The notes below the pieces were generated by a model that worked only from the letters and a program-made list of their open reading frames with translations, did no database searches and was not told the DNA's origin. 64,000 bases of DNA, taken from contig DATATM010000019.1 in the NCBI GenBank assembly GCA_036268775.1, positions 84,141-148,140 on the forward strand, written 5' to 3'. Source of the DNA: DASZIT01 sp036268775 (GTDB lineage: Bacteria; Actinomycetota; Acidimicrobiia; Acidimicrobiales; RAAP-2). This document shows, one piece after another, positions 8,683 to 16,559 of the stretch. The position numbers and the translations under genes are program-made. Numbering within the stretch: the stretch's first letter is position 1; each line of letters starts with the position of its first letter.

Positions 8683-9374
8683 GCGGGGCGGAAGCCGGAG
8701 GCGCGCCGGTCAATGGGAAGCGTCGCCCCCGGGTCTTTCTGGTCGACGACCATCAGCTGGTGCGCTCGGGGGTGCGGGCGGAGCTGGGCGACACCGTGGA
8801 AGTGGTCGGCGAGGCCGACGAGGTCGAGGCGGCAGTGGAGATTATCCGCGAGCGATCCCCCGAGGTGGTCCTGCTCGATGTCCACCTCCCCGGTGGTGGG
8901 GGTCACGCGGTCATCGCCGCGGTGGCCGAGACCCATCCCGACATCCGCTTTCTGGCCCTGTCGGTGTCCGACGCCGCCGAGGACGTGATCGCCATCATCC
9001 GGGCCGGCGCCCGCGGCTACGTCACCAAGACCATCTCCGGTCCCGAGCTGGTCGACGCCGTCCACCGGGTGGCCGAAGGGGACGCGGTCTTCTCGCCGAA
9101 GTTGGCCGGGTTCGTCCTCGACGCCTTCGCCGGCCATGACGAGCCCGACCCGAGCCCGCAACCCCGGTTCGATCCGGAGTTCGACCAGCTCACCCCCCGG
9201 GAACGGGAGACCCTCCGCCTCATCGCCCGCGGCTACGCCTACAAGGAGATCGCCCGGGAGCTGTCGATTTCAACCAAGACGGTCGAGAGCCATGTCTCCG
9301 CGGTGCTCCGGAAACTGCAGCTGTCCAGCCGCTACCAGCTGACCCGTTGGGCCACCGAGCGCCGTCTGCTCTGA
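8679..9374 (+). CDS. LuxR/NarL-family response regulator
   Basis: A 231-residue two-component regulator. The receiver domain (about residues 18-135) has the acidic pair Asp23/Asp24, phosphoacceptor Asp67 (LLDVHLPG) and conserved Lys117. The C-terminal GerE-type helix-turn-helix is at about residues 165-225 (LTPRERETLRLIARGYAYKEIA and KTVESHVSAVLRKL). The GTG start overlaps the kinase stop, showing translational coupling, so the two proteins are almost certainly cognate. The natural target is the divergent PspC/LiaF-like gene, but that is inferred from position. Confidence 0.94.
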   Translation: MSGAEAGGAPVNGKRRPRVFLVDDHQLVRSGVRAELGDTVEVVGEADEVEAAVEIIRERSPEVVLLDVHLPGGGGHAVIAAVAETHPDIRFLALSVSDAAEDVIAIIRAGARGYVTKTISGPELVDAVHRVAEGDAVFSPKLAGFVLDAFAGHDEPDPSPQPRFDPEFDQLTPRERETLRLIARGYAYKEIARELSISTKTVESHVSAVLRKLQLSSRYQLTRWATERRLL

Positions 9375-9398
9375 CTCCGGGTCAATGGATGGGTCGGC

Positions 9399-9596
9399 TC
9401 AGCGCCGACGGCGGAGCAGGAACATCCCCAGGGCGGCGATGACCGCGATCACGATGGCGGCCTTGATCAGGAACCAGACGATGCTGAGCACCGACGTCAG
9501 CACAAAGATCACCACGATGATGGCGATGGCTCCGGCCCCCACCAACAGAACGGCGTCAAATAGCTTGAGTCCGGAGCTCTCTTGTTGCTGCGCCAT
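9399..9596 (-). CDS. Small membrane protein, unknown function
   Basis: A 65-residue protein: soluble N-terminus MAQQQESSGLKLFD, two closely spaced hydrophobic helices (about residues 15-37 and 40-58), and a basic tail LLRRRR that should face the cytoplasm. It converges on the response regulator, ending 24 nt from it. I do not recognise a family. The hydrophobic pattern with a stop-transfer basic tail, and a sensible ATG, argue for a real gene, perhaps linked to the neighbouring envelope-stress genes. Confidence 0.6.
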   Translation of the reverse strand: MAQQQESSGLKLFDAVLLVGAGAIAIIVVIFVLTSVLSIVWFLIKAAIVIAVIAALGMFLLRRRR

Positions 9597-9679
9597 AGGG
9601 CAACGCTAACCCGCTGACCGGCCGGATGGGTGGCAGGGTCGGCGAGCCGGCTCGGGGAGGCGCCCAGTCGTGATGATGG

Positions 9680-9685
9680 TACGGT
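9680..9685 (+). promoter_or_regulatory. Possible -10 box for leaderless glnD
   Basis: TACGGT lies 6 nt before the GTG start of glnD, and no Shine-Dalgarno is visible. A TAnnnT box 6-8 nt before a start codon is how leaderless actinobacterial genes look. No convincing -35 is seen. Confidence 0.35.
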
Positions 9686-9691
9686 CCGCCA

Positions 9692-12055
9692 GTGTCCCTG
9701 CGTGCTCGACGACAGGCGCTCATTGACCGAGCTGACCTCCACGGCGACGACTTCTGCCACGCCTATGCCGACGCCGCCGACGAGTGGCTGACCGGGCTGT
9801 TCGAGGCGGCCACTGACGGCGATCATCGAGGGATCGCCCTGGTGGCGGTGGGTGGCTACGGACGCCGGGAGCTCTGCCCCTACAGCGACCTCGACGTGGT
9901 GCTGCTCCACCGAGGTCACCGGGACATCTCCACCACCGCCGACCGGATCTGGTACCCGGTCTGGGACGAGGGCATCTCCCTTGACCACAGCGTGCGGCGG
10001 CCCAACGAGGCATTGGACGTCGCCGCCGAGGATCTCCCCGTCGCCCTCGGGCTGCTCGACGCCCGGCTGGTGGCCGGCGACGCCAAACTCGCCGAGCACG
10101 TGGTGACCCGGGCCCAGGAACGGTGGGCCAAGCAGAAGCCCCCCTGGCTGGGGGTCCTGGCCGACCGGGTAACCGAGCGCCACCAGGCCTACGGCGACGT
10201 CGGCTTCCTGCTCGAGCCCGACCTGAAGGAGTCGCACGGCGGCCTCCGGGACATCAGCGCCCTCGACGCGGTAATGCGGGCGGTGCCGGTGCTGGCCGAC
10301 TACGTGGACACCGCCGCCATCAGCCATGCCCACTCGGTCCTGATCCAGGTGCGGGTGGAGCTTCACCGGCAGTCGGGCCGGGAGCTCAACAAGCTCCTCC
10401 TCCAAGAGCAGGATCAAGTGGCCAGATCGCTCGGGGAGTCCGACACCGACGCCCTGGTGCTGGCGGTCGCCACCGCGGGGCGCACGGTGGCCTGGGAGGC
10501 GGACGACGCCTGGCGGCGGCGAAGTGCGTGGACCCGGTCCCTCGACGGAGGGAAGAAGCGATCGCGTCGTCATGGCGTCACCGCCGAGGATTCACCCCCC
10601 GACGAGCCGGCGGTGGCCTCCGATCCCGACATCGGGATCGTCGACGGCGAGGTGGTGCTGAACGAATCAGCCGATGTCGTCCACGATCCGTCGGTGGCGC
10701 TCAGACTGGCGGCGGTGGCCGCCGAACGGAACCTCCCCATCTCCCGGAATGCCCTCAATCTGCTCGGACGCAAGGCTCCGTCGCCTCCCACCCCGTGGCC
10801 GGACTCGCTCCGGGCCGACCTGGTCCGGGTCCTCGCCGCCGGACGTCCGGCCATCGCCGCTCTCGAGGCCCTCGACCAACGCGATCTGCTCTCCCGCTAC
10901 CTCCCCGAGTGGCGGGCCGTACGCAACAAACCGCAGCGAAATCCCTACCACCGCTTCACCGTCGACCGGCACCTGCTGGAGGCCACCGCCAACGCCGCCG
11001 CCCTCGCCGACCGGGTGGAGAGGGTGGATCTGTTGCTGGTCGGGACCCTCCTCCACGACATCGGCAAAGGATTCCCCGGAGACCACACCGACGTGGGGGT
11101 GAAGCTGGCCGCCGACATCGGGGCCCGGCTGGGTTTCCCCCCCGAGGACGTCCATGTCCTGGTCACCCTGGTGCGGTTGCATCTCCTGCTCCCCGACATG
11201 GCCACCCGTCGCGACCTCGATGACCCGGCGACCGCCCAGCGGGTGGCCGAGGAGGTCGGCGATCGGGCCACCCTCGACCTCCTGGCCGCCATGGTCGAGG
11301 CGGACAGCCTGGCCACCGGGCCCTCAGCCTGGGGGACTTGGAAGGCCGGCCTCTTGGCCGAACTGGTCGAGCGCACCGGGAAGCTGCTGGCCGGCGAAGG
11401 CGTCACCCCGCCCACCCCCTGGGTCACCGACGATCTCCGGACCGTCATGGACTCGGTGCGCACCCATCGCGCCCCTGCCCTCTCCATTGATGCCCCCAAC
11501 ATCACCGTCATCGCGCTCGACCGGCCCCGGTTGCTGGCCGAGGTCACCGGGGTGCTGGCCCTTCACGGCTTGAACGTCAGGGACGCCAACGTCGCCGGGG
11601 AGGACGGGGTCGCCGTCGAGCTGTTCACGGTCGAACCCTCCCGGGGCCGGTGGCCGTCGGCCAGCCGCCTCTCCGAGGACATCGCCGCGGTGATGGCCGG
11701 CACCTTGTCTCTCGACGACCGCCTGGCCGAACGGAGCCGCACCTACCGGAACGGCCTCGGGGCGACCGCCCCTCAGCTGGTGGAAACGGTCATCGACGTG
11801 GACAACGACGCTTCCGACGTTGCCACGGTGGTGGAGGTCCGCGCCGAGGACATGGAGGGCCAGCTCCACCGGATCACCCAGGCTCTGGGCGACTGCCAGC
11901 TCGACGTCATCTCCGCCAAGGTGTCCACCTTCGGCCCCGCGGTGGTTGACGCCTTCTATGTGCGGGGGGCCGACGGCGGGAAGCTCACCGACCCCGACAC
12001 CATCGCCGCGGTGGAGCGGCTGGTGCGGGAGAGGATCGCGCAGTCCCCGAGTTGA
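9692..12055 (+). CDS. glnD: [Protein-PII] uridylyltransferase GlnD
   Basis: A 787-residue bifunctional nitrogen sensor that modifies and demodifies PII according to glutamine level. In order: a nucleotidyltransferase domain with GGYGRRELCPYSDLD (residues 54-68, catalytic Asp66 and Asp68); a helical linker; an HD hydrolase domain with LLHDIGKG (His and Asp near residue 454); then two ACT domains (about 605-660 and 710-780) that bind glutamine. In actinobacteria the enzyme often adenylylates rather than uridylylates PII, so the nucleotide is uncertain. The usual partners amtB and glnB (glnK) are not in the window upstream. The GTG start has no Shine-Dalgarno. Confidence 0.95.
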   Translation: MSLRARRQALIDRADLHGDDFCHAYADAADEWLTGLFEAATDGDHRGIALVAVGGYGRRELCPYSDLDVVLLHRGHRDISTTADRIWYPVWDEGISLDHSVRRPNEALDVAAEDLPVALGLLDARLVAGDAKLAEHVVTRAQERWAKQKPPWLGVLADRVTERHQAYGDVGFLLEPDLKESHGGLRDISALDAVMRAVPVLADYVDTAAISHAHSVLIQVRVELHRQSGRELNKLLLQEQDQVARSLGESDTDALVLAVATAGRTVAWEADDAWRRRSAWTRSLDGGKKRSRRHGVTAEDSPPDEPAVASDPDIGIVDGEVVLNESADVVHDPSVALRLAAVAAERNLPISRNALNLLGRKAPSPPTPWPDSLRADLVRVLAAGRPAIAALEALDQRDLLSRYLPEWRAVRNKPQRNPYHRFTVDRHLLEATANAAALADRVERVDLLLVGTLLHDIGKGFPGDHTDVGVKLAADIGARLGFPPEDVHVLVTLVRLHLLLPDMATRRDLDDPATAQRVAEEVGDRATLDLLAAMVEADSLATGPSAWGTWKAGLLAELVERTGKLLAGEGVTPPTPWVTDDLRTVMDSVRTHRAPALSIDAPNITVIALDRPRLLAEVTGVLALHGLNVRDANVAGEDGVAVELFTVEPSRGRWPSASRLSEDIAAVMAGTLSLDDRLAERSRTYRNGLGATAPQLVETVIDVDNDASDVATVVEVRAEDMEGQLHRITQALGDCQLDVISAKVSTFGPAVVDAFYVRGADGGKLTDPDTIAAVERLVRERIAQSPS

Positions 12056-12110
12056 GGACGACCGTCGAGCCGATCGGATAACTGCCTGGTCACGGGGGAT
12101 GAATGCTATG

Positions 12111-12130
12111 CTCCCCGAGCACGCGGGGAG
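12111..12130 (+). promoter_or_regulatory. Hairpin covering the ribosome binding site of the L,D-transpeptidase gene
   Basis: A perfect 7-bp inverted repeat (CTCCCCG, loop AGCACG, CGGGGAG) sits in the gap after glnD. The right arm GGGGAG is also the Shine-Dalgarno of the gene starting at 12135, so the folded RNA would hide it. It could act as a translation switch, or as an operator at DNA level. Confidence 0.5.
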
Positions 12131-12134
12131 AGTT

Positions 12135-13310
12135 ATGACAGCGAGTCAACCAAATTCGAAACGACGCGGTGACACCGGGTCGGGGCGCGGTCGGGCATCC
12201 CGGCCCTTGGTGGTTGTCCTCGTAGTGGTGGCGCTCCTGGTCGTCGGGGTCGGAGTCGCCGCCGTGGTCACCAAGGGAAGCCCGACCCGAGCCGCTGCTT
12301 CTCCCACCTCGGTAGCCAAGGGGACGCCCGCGGTCGACGTCAACCAACCGCTGACCCTGGTGGCCGCCAGCCCCGCCGACAATGCCACCGGTATCCCCAG
12401 CGACGCGTCGATTTCGTTGCAGTTCTCCACCCCGCTCAGCCCGTCGTCCCCGCAGCCGACGCTCACCCCGGCGGTGGCCGGGTCCTGGCAGCTGCTGACA
12501 CCGACCACTTTCGTGTTCGTGGCCACCGCGCCGTTCGTCCCCACTTCCGCGGAAACCATCACCATTCCCGGCGCCATCGCCAGCACTTCGGGGAAGACCC
12601 TCGGGACCGACAGCTCGGTGCACTTCACGGTGGCCGACGGTGGGGTGCTCCGGCTCCAGCAGCTGTTGGCCACCCTCGGCTACCTGCCGCTGAGCTTCAC
12701 CCCGGCTCGGCCGCTGGTCGCCCCCCAAGAGGCGGCGCAGGCCCAAGAAGGGGTATTCGCCTGGAAGGCCAACGAGCCGGCCACCCTCCAGGCCCTCTGG
12801 ACCGAGGGCTCGGCCAACACCATCACCACCGGCGCGGTGATGAACTTCCAGAACAAAGAGAACATGAAGACTGACGGGGTGGCTGGCCCGGCGGTGTGGG
12901 CGGCCCTCCTCTCTGATGTCGGCGCCGGCACCGTCAACACCGCGCCGTACAATTACGTCTACGTGTCGCTGAACGTTCCCGAAACCACCACCGTGTACAG
13001 CAATGGCGCGGCCGTCTACACCAGCCCGGCCAACACCGGTGTCCCCGGGGCGGAAACCGCCGCCGGGACCTTCCCGGTGTATGCCCGCTACACCACCACC
13101 ACCATGTCCGGCACCAACCTCGACGGGTCCAAGTACAACGATCCGGGCATTCCCTGGGTGAGCTACTTCAACGGGGGCGACGCCCTCCACGGCTTCATCC
13201 GGTCCAGCTACGGAACACCGCAGAGCCTGGGCTGCGTGGAGATGCCCTACGCCAATGCCGCGGTGATCTACCCGCTCACCCCCATCGGCACCCTGGTCAC
13301 CGTCGCCTGA
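12135..13310 (+). CDS. L,D-transpeptidase (YkuD) with Ig-like and peptidoglycan-binding regions
   Basis: A 391-residue envelope protein. The basic N-terminus (SKRRGDTGSGRGRASR) is followed by a single membrane anchor at about residues 24-46. A BIG_5/Ig-like region contains ASPADNATGIP and FVFVATAPFVP. A putative peptidoglycan-binding segment follows (VLRLQQLLATLGYLPLSF). The C-terminal YkuD domain has the catalytic signature with His (ALHGFIRSSYG) and Cys (SLGCVEMP). Such enzymes make 3-3 peptidoglycan cross-links or attach proteins to peptidoglycan outside the membrane. The start ATG has GGGGAGAG upstream, inside a hairpin. The gene converges on a methyltransferase. Confidence 0.92.
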   Translation: MTASQPNSKRRGDTGSGRGRASRPLVVVLVVVALLVVGVGVAAVVTKGSPTRAAASPTSVAKGTPAVDVNQPLTLVAASPADNATGIPSDASISLQFSTPLSPSSPQPTLTPAVAGSWQLLTPTTFVFVATAPFVPTSAETITIPGAIASTSGKTLGTDSSVHFTVADGGVLRLQQLLATLGYLPLSFTPARPLVAPQEAAQAQEGVFAWKANEPATLQALWTEGSANTITTGAVMNFQNKENMKTDGVAGPAVWAALLSDVGAGTVNTAPYNYVYVSLNVPETTTVYSNGAAVYTSPANTGVPGAETAAGTFPVYARYTTTTMSGTNLDGSKYNDPGIPWVSYFNGGDALHGFIRSSYGTPQSLGCVEMPYANAAVIYPLTPIGTLVTVA

Positions 13311-13314
13311 ACCA

Positions 13315-13330
13315 CCGCCGACTCCGGCGG
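13315..13330. terminator. Short hairpin between convergent genes
   Basis: CCGCCG, loop ACTC, CGGCGG forms a perfect 6-bp stem in the 30-nt gap between two convergent genes. Its position suits a bidirectional terminator, though no T-tract follows on either strand. Confidence 0.4.
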
Positions 13331-13340
13331 GTGAACGAGG

Positions 13341-14339
13341 TCAGGTCCCGATCAGCGGATGACGGAGGCCGAGGTCGGCGAGGGTGAGCTCCGGTTGGCG
13401 GGGCTCCAACGCCCCCGGTGACGCACCGTCGATCCGGAAGATGTAGAGATTCCAGTACGGGGCCAAGTCGGCGGGGGCGATGTCCTGGTAGAGGCGGCGC
13501 TCCGCCTCGATGCAGCGGGTGAATCCGGCTTCGGCGAACCGCTCCGTCCACCAGGCAAACGAGGCGATGGTCAGATGGCCCTCCACCAACTCCCCGTCGG
13601 CGTCGACGGCCAGATCGGCTTCCGGGATCGGGCCGGAGTACTCCGGCGGCAGCTGGCGGTAGTGGGCCAGGCGTTCGGGACGGACCTTTCCCTCGAAATG
13701 GCCGTCGGGTCCCGACAGGTTGGGACCGAAAGAGGGAATGGTGGCGTAGAGGTAGCCCCCACACACCCGGCGGAGCTCCGCCAACGCCGCTGGCACCCGA
13801 TCCGGTGGCAGGTGCTCCAGAATCTCCAGGGCGGTGACCAGCTCGAAGGCGCCGTCCGCCCACGGGAGACCGGCAAAGAGGTTTCCCACCCGGACATGGC
13901 CTCGGGCCCCCGGAGTGGCGTGTTCGATGGCAAAGGGACTGAGGTCGCACCCCTCGGCATCCACCCCCAACTCCCGGAGCACCTCGACCAGGTAGCCGGT
14001 GGCGCACCCCACGTCGAGGGAGCGGCCGACCCGGAAGTTCCTCCAGAGCAGCCACCCGGCGATATCGGCGTTGGAGGCCACCCGGTCGTACCGGGCATAG
14101 CCCGAACGCCCCTCCCGATCGCCGGAGGTGTCCCGGCCCTCCCCGAAATAGCTGCCCCCGTACGTGCCGTCGACGCCGGCTGTCCGGGCCTCGGCCAACG
14201 CCTGGCCGGTGTCCGCCGCCCGGACCAATTCCCTGCCCGCAGTACCCATGATCCGCCGGAGGCCGGCGTTGGCGACCGCTCCTCGAACCATGACCCGGCG
14301 GGCTCCGTCGACGGCAAATTTCCACCGACGCGGCGCCAT
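13341..14339 (-). CDS. SAM-dependent methyltransferase (Methyltransf_11/23-like)
   Basis: A 332-residue protein. After an N-terminal helical region rich in Arg/Ala comes GGSYFGEGRD, then motif I LDVGCATG (residues 108-115), VEGC-type acidic strand (DAEGCDLSP), and motif III region VTALEILEHLPP, as in methyltransferases acting on sugars, polyketides or glycans. The C-terminal 100 residues (FAWWTERFAEAGF, LYQDIAPADLAPYWNLYIF) form a substrate region I cannot assign. It is flanked by a cell-wall enzyme and a DUF4388 gene; a role in glycan modification is only a guess. Confidence 0.8.
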   Translation of the reverse strand: MAPRRWKFAVDGARRVMVRGAVANAGLRRIMGTAGRELVRAADTGQALAEARTAGVDGTYGGSYFGEGRDTSGDREGRSGYARYDRVASNADIAGWLLWRNFRVGRSLDVGCATGYLVEVLRELGVDAEGCDLSPFAIEHATPGARGHVRVGNLFAGLPWADGAFELVTALEILEHLPPDRVPAALAELRRVCGGYLYATIPSFGPNLSGPDGHFEGKVRPERLAHYRQLPPEYSGPIPEADLAVDADGELVEGHLTIASFAWWTERFAEAGFTRCIEAERRLYQDIAPADLAPYWNLYIFRIDGASPGALEPRQPELTLADLGLRHPLIGT

Positions 14340-14423
14340 GGGCAGAGACTAGTCGGGGGGAGAAACCACCCCCGTTTCCGGTCTATCCTCGCCCTTGTCC
14401 GGACTCGACCGAAGGGATCCACC

Positions 14424-15248
14424 ATGAGCCAGATGCAGTCACTCGGAAATGTGTCGGCCGCCTCGCTAGTCGGCTCGCTGGGGGTCTTCACCCTCGACGA
14501 CGTCCTGAGCCTCCTGGCCGACACCACCCAGACCGGCGAGCTCCAGGTGGTGGGGTCCGAAGTGGACGGCCGGGTGTGGCTCGAAGAGGGGGAACTGTCC
14601 AACGCCCATGTCGGCTCGGCCCCCACCATCGGTCGAGCCGTGTTCGAGCTCGCCTGCGTGCCCGAAGGTTGGTTCTACTTCACCTCCGGCCTGGCCTCCT
14701 CCAGCGGCCAGCCTCGGGTCCCGATCCGGACCATCCTCGAGGAGGTCCGACCCCAAGTGAAGGAATGGCGGGAGCTCCTCGCGTTGGTACCGCTGGAATC
14801 GACCATCGGACTGTCACCCGAACCGCCGAGCGGCGACGTCCAGCTGAACGGCGATCAGTGGCGGATGGTCACGTCGATCGGAAACGCCGGACACTCGGTG
14901 AAGCAGGTGTTGGATGCCTTCGGCGACGAACAGATGGTCGGGCTCCGCATTCTCCGGGATCTCCATGACGCGAGTCTGATCACCTTGGACGACGTGCCTC
15001 CCGGCGAGGAGCACCACGACCCGTCGACGTCGGTGACCTCGAGCGGGGCCAAGCCGTCGCCCTTCGTGACGACATCCTCACCGTTCACCCGTCCGAGCGA
15101 CATCCCGCCGCCGCCGCCCGACTACTACGAGACGTCGAGCTATTCCGAGGCTCCGACCAGCAGTTTTCTCGAGGACTACGGGGATGACCAGGGCGAGACC
15201 CTGGCCGAGGTGGCCAGCGGCTCGCCATCGCTGGATGCTGACGCCTAG
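14424..15248 (+). CDS. DUF4388 (PATAN-like) domain protein
   Basis: A 274-residue cytoplasmic protein. Residues about 13-95 match the DUF4388 pattern: SLGVFTLDDVLSLLADTTQTGELQV, then a beta-hairpin with WLEEGELSNAHVG and FELACVPEGWFYF. A second helical region (about 135-190) ends LRILRDLHDASLI and looks like a winged-helix. The last 80 residues are low complexity, rich in Ser, Pro, Tyr and acidic residues (DIPPPPPDYYETSSYSEAP). DUF4388 proteins often accompany Ras-like GTPase and roadblock regulators, but none is seen here. The ATG at 14424 follows GAAGGGA. Confidence 0.75.
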   Translation: MSQMQSLGNVSAASLVGSLGVFTLDDVLSLLADTTQTGELQVVGSEVDGRVWLEEGELSNAHVGSAPTIGRAVFELACVPEGWFYFTSGLASSSGQPRVPIRTILEEVRPQVKEWRELLALVPLESTIGLSPEPPSGDVQLNGDQWRMVTSIGNAGHSVKQVLDAFGDEQMVGLRILRDLHDASLITLDDVPPGEEHHDPSTSVTSSGAKPSPFVTTSSPFTRPSDIPPPPPDYYETSSYSEAPTSSFLEDYGDDQGETLAEVASGSPSLDADA

Positions 15249-15326
15249 CCACTGAGCCATGATGCTGAGGCTGGTCGGCCGCGGTCCTTAAGACCGGGCG
15301 GGTGTCGCGGTCGACGTCAGTCGGCG

Positions 15327-15884
15327 CTAGTTGGTGGTGTTGAAGGTGCAGTTGTTGCCGGTGTTGCCGGTCTGGTCGCAGTGGTGGACCACCGCCACGA
15401 TGACGATGACGAGAACGATCCCGATGACAACGCCGGCGAAGCCGATGATGATGCCGGCCAGGGCCATCCCCTCGCCCCGTTGGGTGCCGTTCGATCGTTT
15501 GATCTGGGAACGGGCGATGAAGCCGAAGACAATGCCCAAGACCGCCCCGAGCCCGTAGATCCAAAAGAAGAACGAGCAGACCATCGCGGCGATGGCCAAA
15601 CCGTTGTTCTTCGGCACCCCCTGGTAGCCGTACGGCTGGCCGCTGGGTGGATAGCCGTAGCCCCCGCCGGGAGGAGGCCCATAGGACGGTGCCGGAGCCG
15701 GACCGGCCGGTGGGTCACCCGGGCCTGGATACGAGGAAGCCGCCCCGGGAACGCTGGGCTCGGGAACCGACTCGGTCGGCTGGGGGGAGGGCTGAGGGTC
15801 TCCCGCCCCCGGCACCTGCTCAGGCGAGTACCACTTCCCGTCCGATGCCTGCCACCATCCTGGTCCCTGGGACACGTCGCTCAT
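15327..15884 (-). CDS. DUF2510/DUF4190 membrane protein
   Basis: A 185-residue protein with an N-terminal tryptophan-rich motif PGWWQASDGKWYSPE (residues 8-22), as in DUF2510. A long Pro/Gly/Tyr-rich linker follows (repeats of YG, PPG and QPYG). The C-terminal DUF4190 half has two membrane helices (GLAIAAMVCSFFFWIYGLGAVLGIVFGFIA and MALAGIIIGFAGVVIGIVLVIVIVAVV) and a short extracytoplasmic tail with two cysteines. This architecture is widespread in actinobacteria; its function is unknown. The start has a good AGGAG upstream (CAAGGAGCCAGTC). Confidence 0.85.
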   Translation of the reverse strand: MSDVSQGPGWWQASDGKWYSPEQVPGAGDPQPSPQPTESVPEPSVPGAASSYPGPGDPPAGPAPAPSYGPPPGGGYGYPPSGQPYGYQGVPKNNGLAIAAMVCSFFFWIYGLGAVLGIVFGFIARSQIKRSNGTQRGEGMALAGIIIGFAGVVIGIVLVIVIVAVVHHCDQTGNTGNNCTFNTTN

Positions 15885-15935
15885 GACTGGCTCCTTGGTC
15901 GATGCCCCTGAGACGATAACCCTGGACGGGCGGCC

Positions 15936-16559
15936 TCATGGTGATGACCCGTCTTCCAGCAGTTTGGTGGCCAGGGCCCGGAAGGCCCGGCCGCGGTGGG
16001 AGACGTCGTGCTTTTCACCTGGGGACATCTGGGCAAAGGACCGGCCCCCACAGCCGACGGGGACAAAGACGGGGTCGTACCCGAAGCCACTCTCCCCCGC
16101 CGCCTCCGGGGCGATGACCCCCGACACCTTGCCACTGGCCCACACCTCCCGGCCGTCGGGAAACGCCACCAGCGCCACGGTGCGGAAGGTGGCGCGCCGG
16201 TCTTCCGGCCGACTGGCGCCCACCCGGGCCAGCTCCGCCAACAACTTGGCCACGTTGTCGGCGTAGGTGGCGTGCTCCCCGGCGAAGCGGGCGGTATAGA
16301 CCCCGGGGGCGCCATCCAACGCGTCGACCTCCAGGCCGGTGTCGTCGGCCACCGCCGCCTCCCCGGTCGCTTCGACCAGTGCCCTGGCCTTCAGGCGGGC
16401 GTTGTCGAGGAGGGTCTCGCCGGTCTCCTCGACATCCGGAACCGAGGGCGGCCGCGGAAGGATGGTGAGCCCGGGGACGGATTCGAGCAACGCGGCGATC
16501 TCGACGGCCTTGTCGGGGTTGGCACTGGCCAGCACCAGTCGCAGGGCCGGGACGCTCAT
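15936..16559 (-). CDS. rdgB: Non-canonical purine NTP pyrophosphatase (RdgB/HAM1)
   Basis: A 207-residue housekeeping enzyme that hydrolyses dITP, XTP and similar nucleotides to monophosphates and keeps them out of DNA. Family motifs: LVLASANPDKAVEI at the N-terminus, VADDTGLEVDALDGAPGVYTARFAG (the SG/TG-L-x-V-x-x-L motif), and FGYDPVF near residue 160. It overlaps the end of rph by 4 nt (ATGA), an arrangement widely conserved in bacteria and shared with M. tuberculosis (Rv1340-Rv1341). Confidence 0.96.
   Translation of the reverse strand: MSVPALRLVLASANPDKAVEIAALLESVPGLTILPRPPSVPDVEETGETLLDNARLKARALVEATGEAAVADDTGLEVDALDGAPGVYTARFAGEHATYADNVAKLLAELARVGASRPEDRRATFRTVALVAFPDGREVWASGKVSGVIAPEAAGESGFGYDPVFVPVGCGGRSFAQMSPGEKHDVSHRGRAFRALATKLLEDGSSP

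Noticed and set aside
7632..9161. 509-codon minus-strand frame opposite the kinase and regulator
   Set aside because: It has a Ser/Thr/Arg-rich shadow composition and no motifs.
13575..14423. In-frame upstream extension of the DUF4388 gene
   Set aside because: It is antisense to the methyltransferase at 13341-14339. The ATG at 14424 has a ribosome site and starts the recognisable domain.
15282..15296. CGGTC-CTTAA-GACCG hairpin between convergent genes as a terminator
   Set aside because: A stem of only five pairs and no T-run; too weak to list as a feature.
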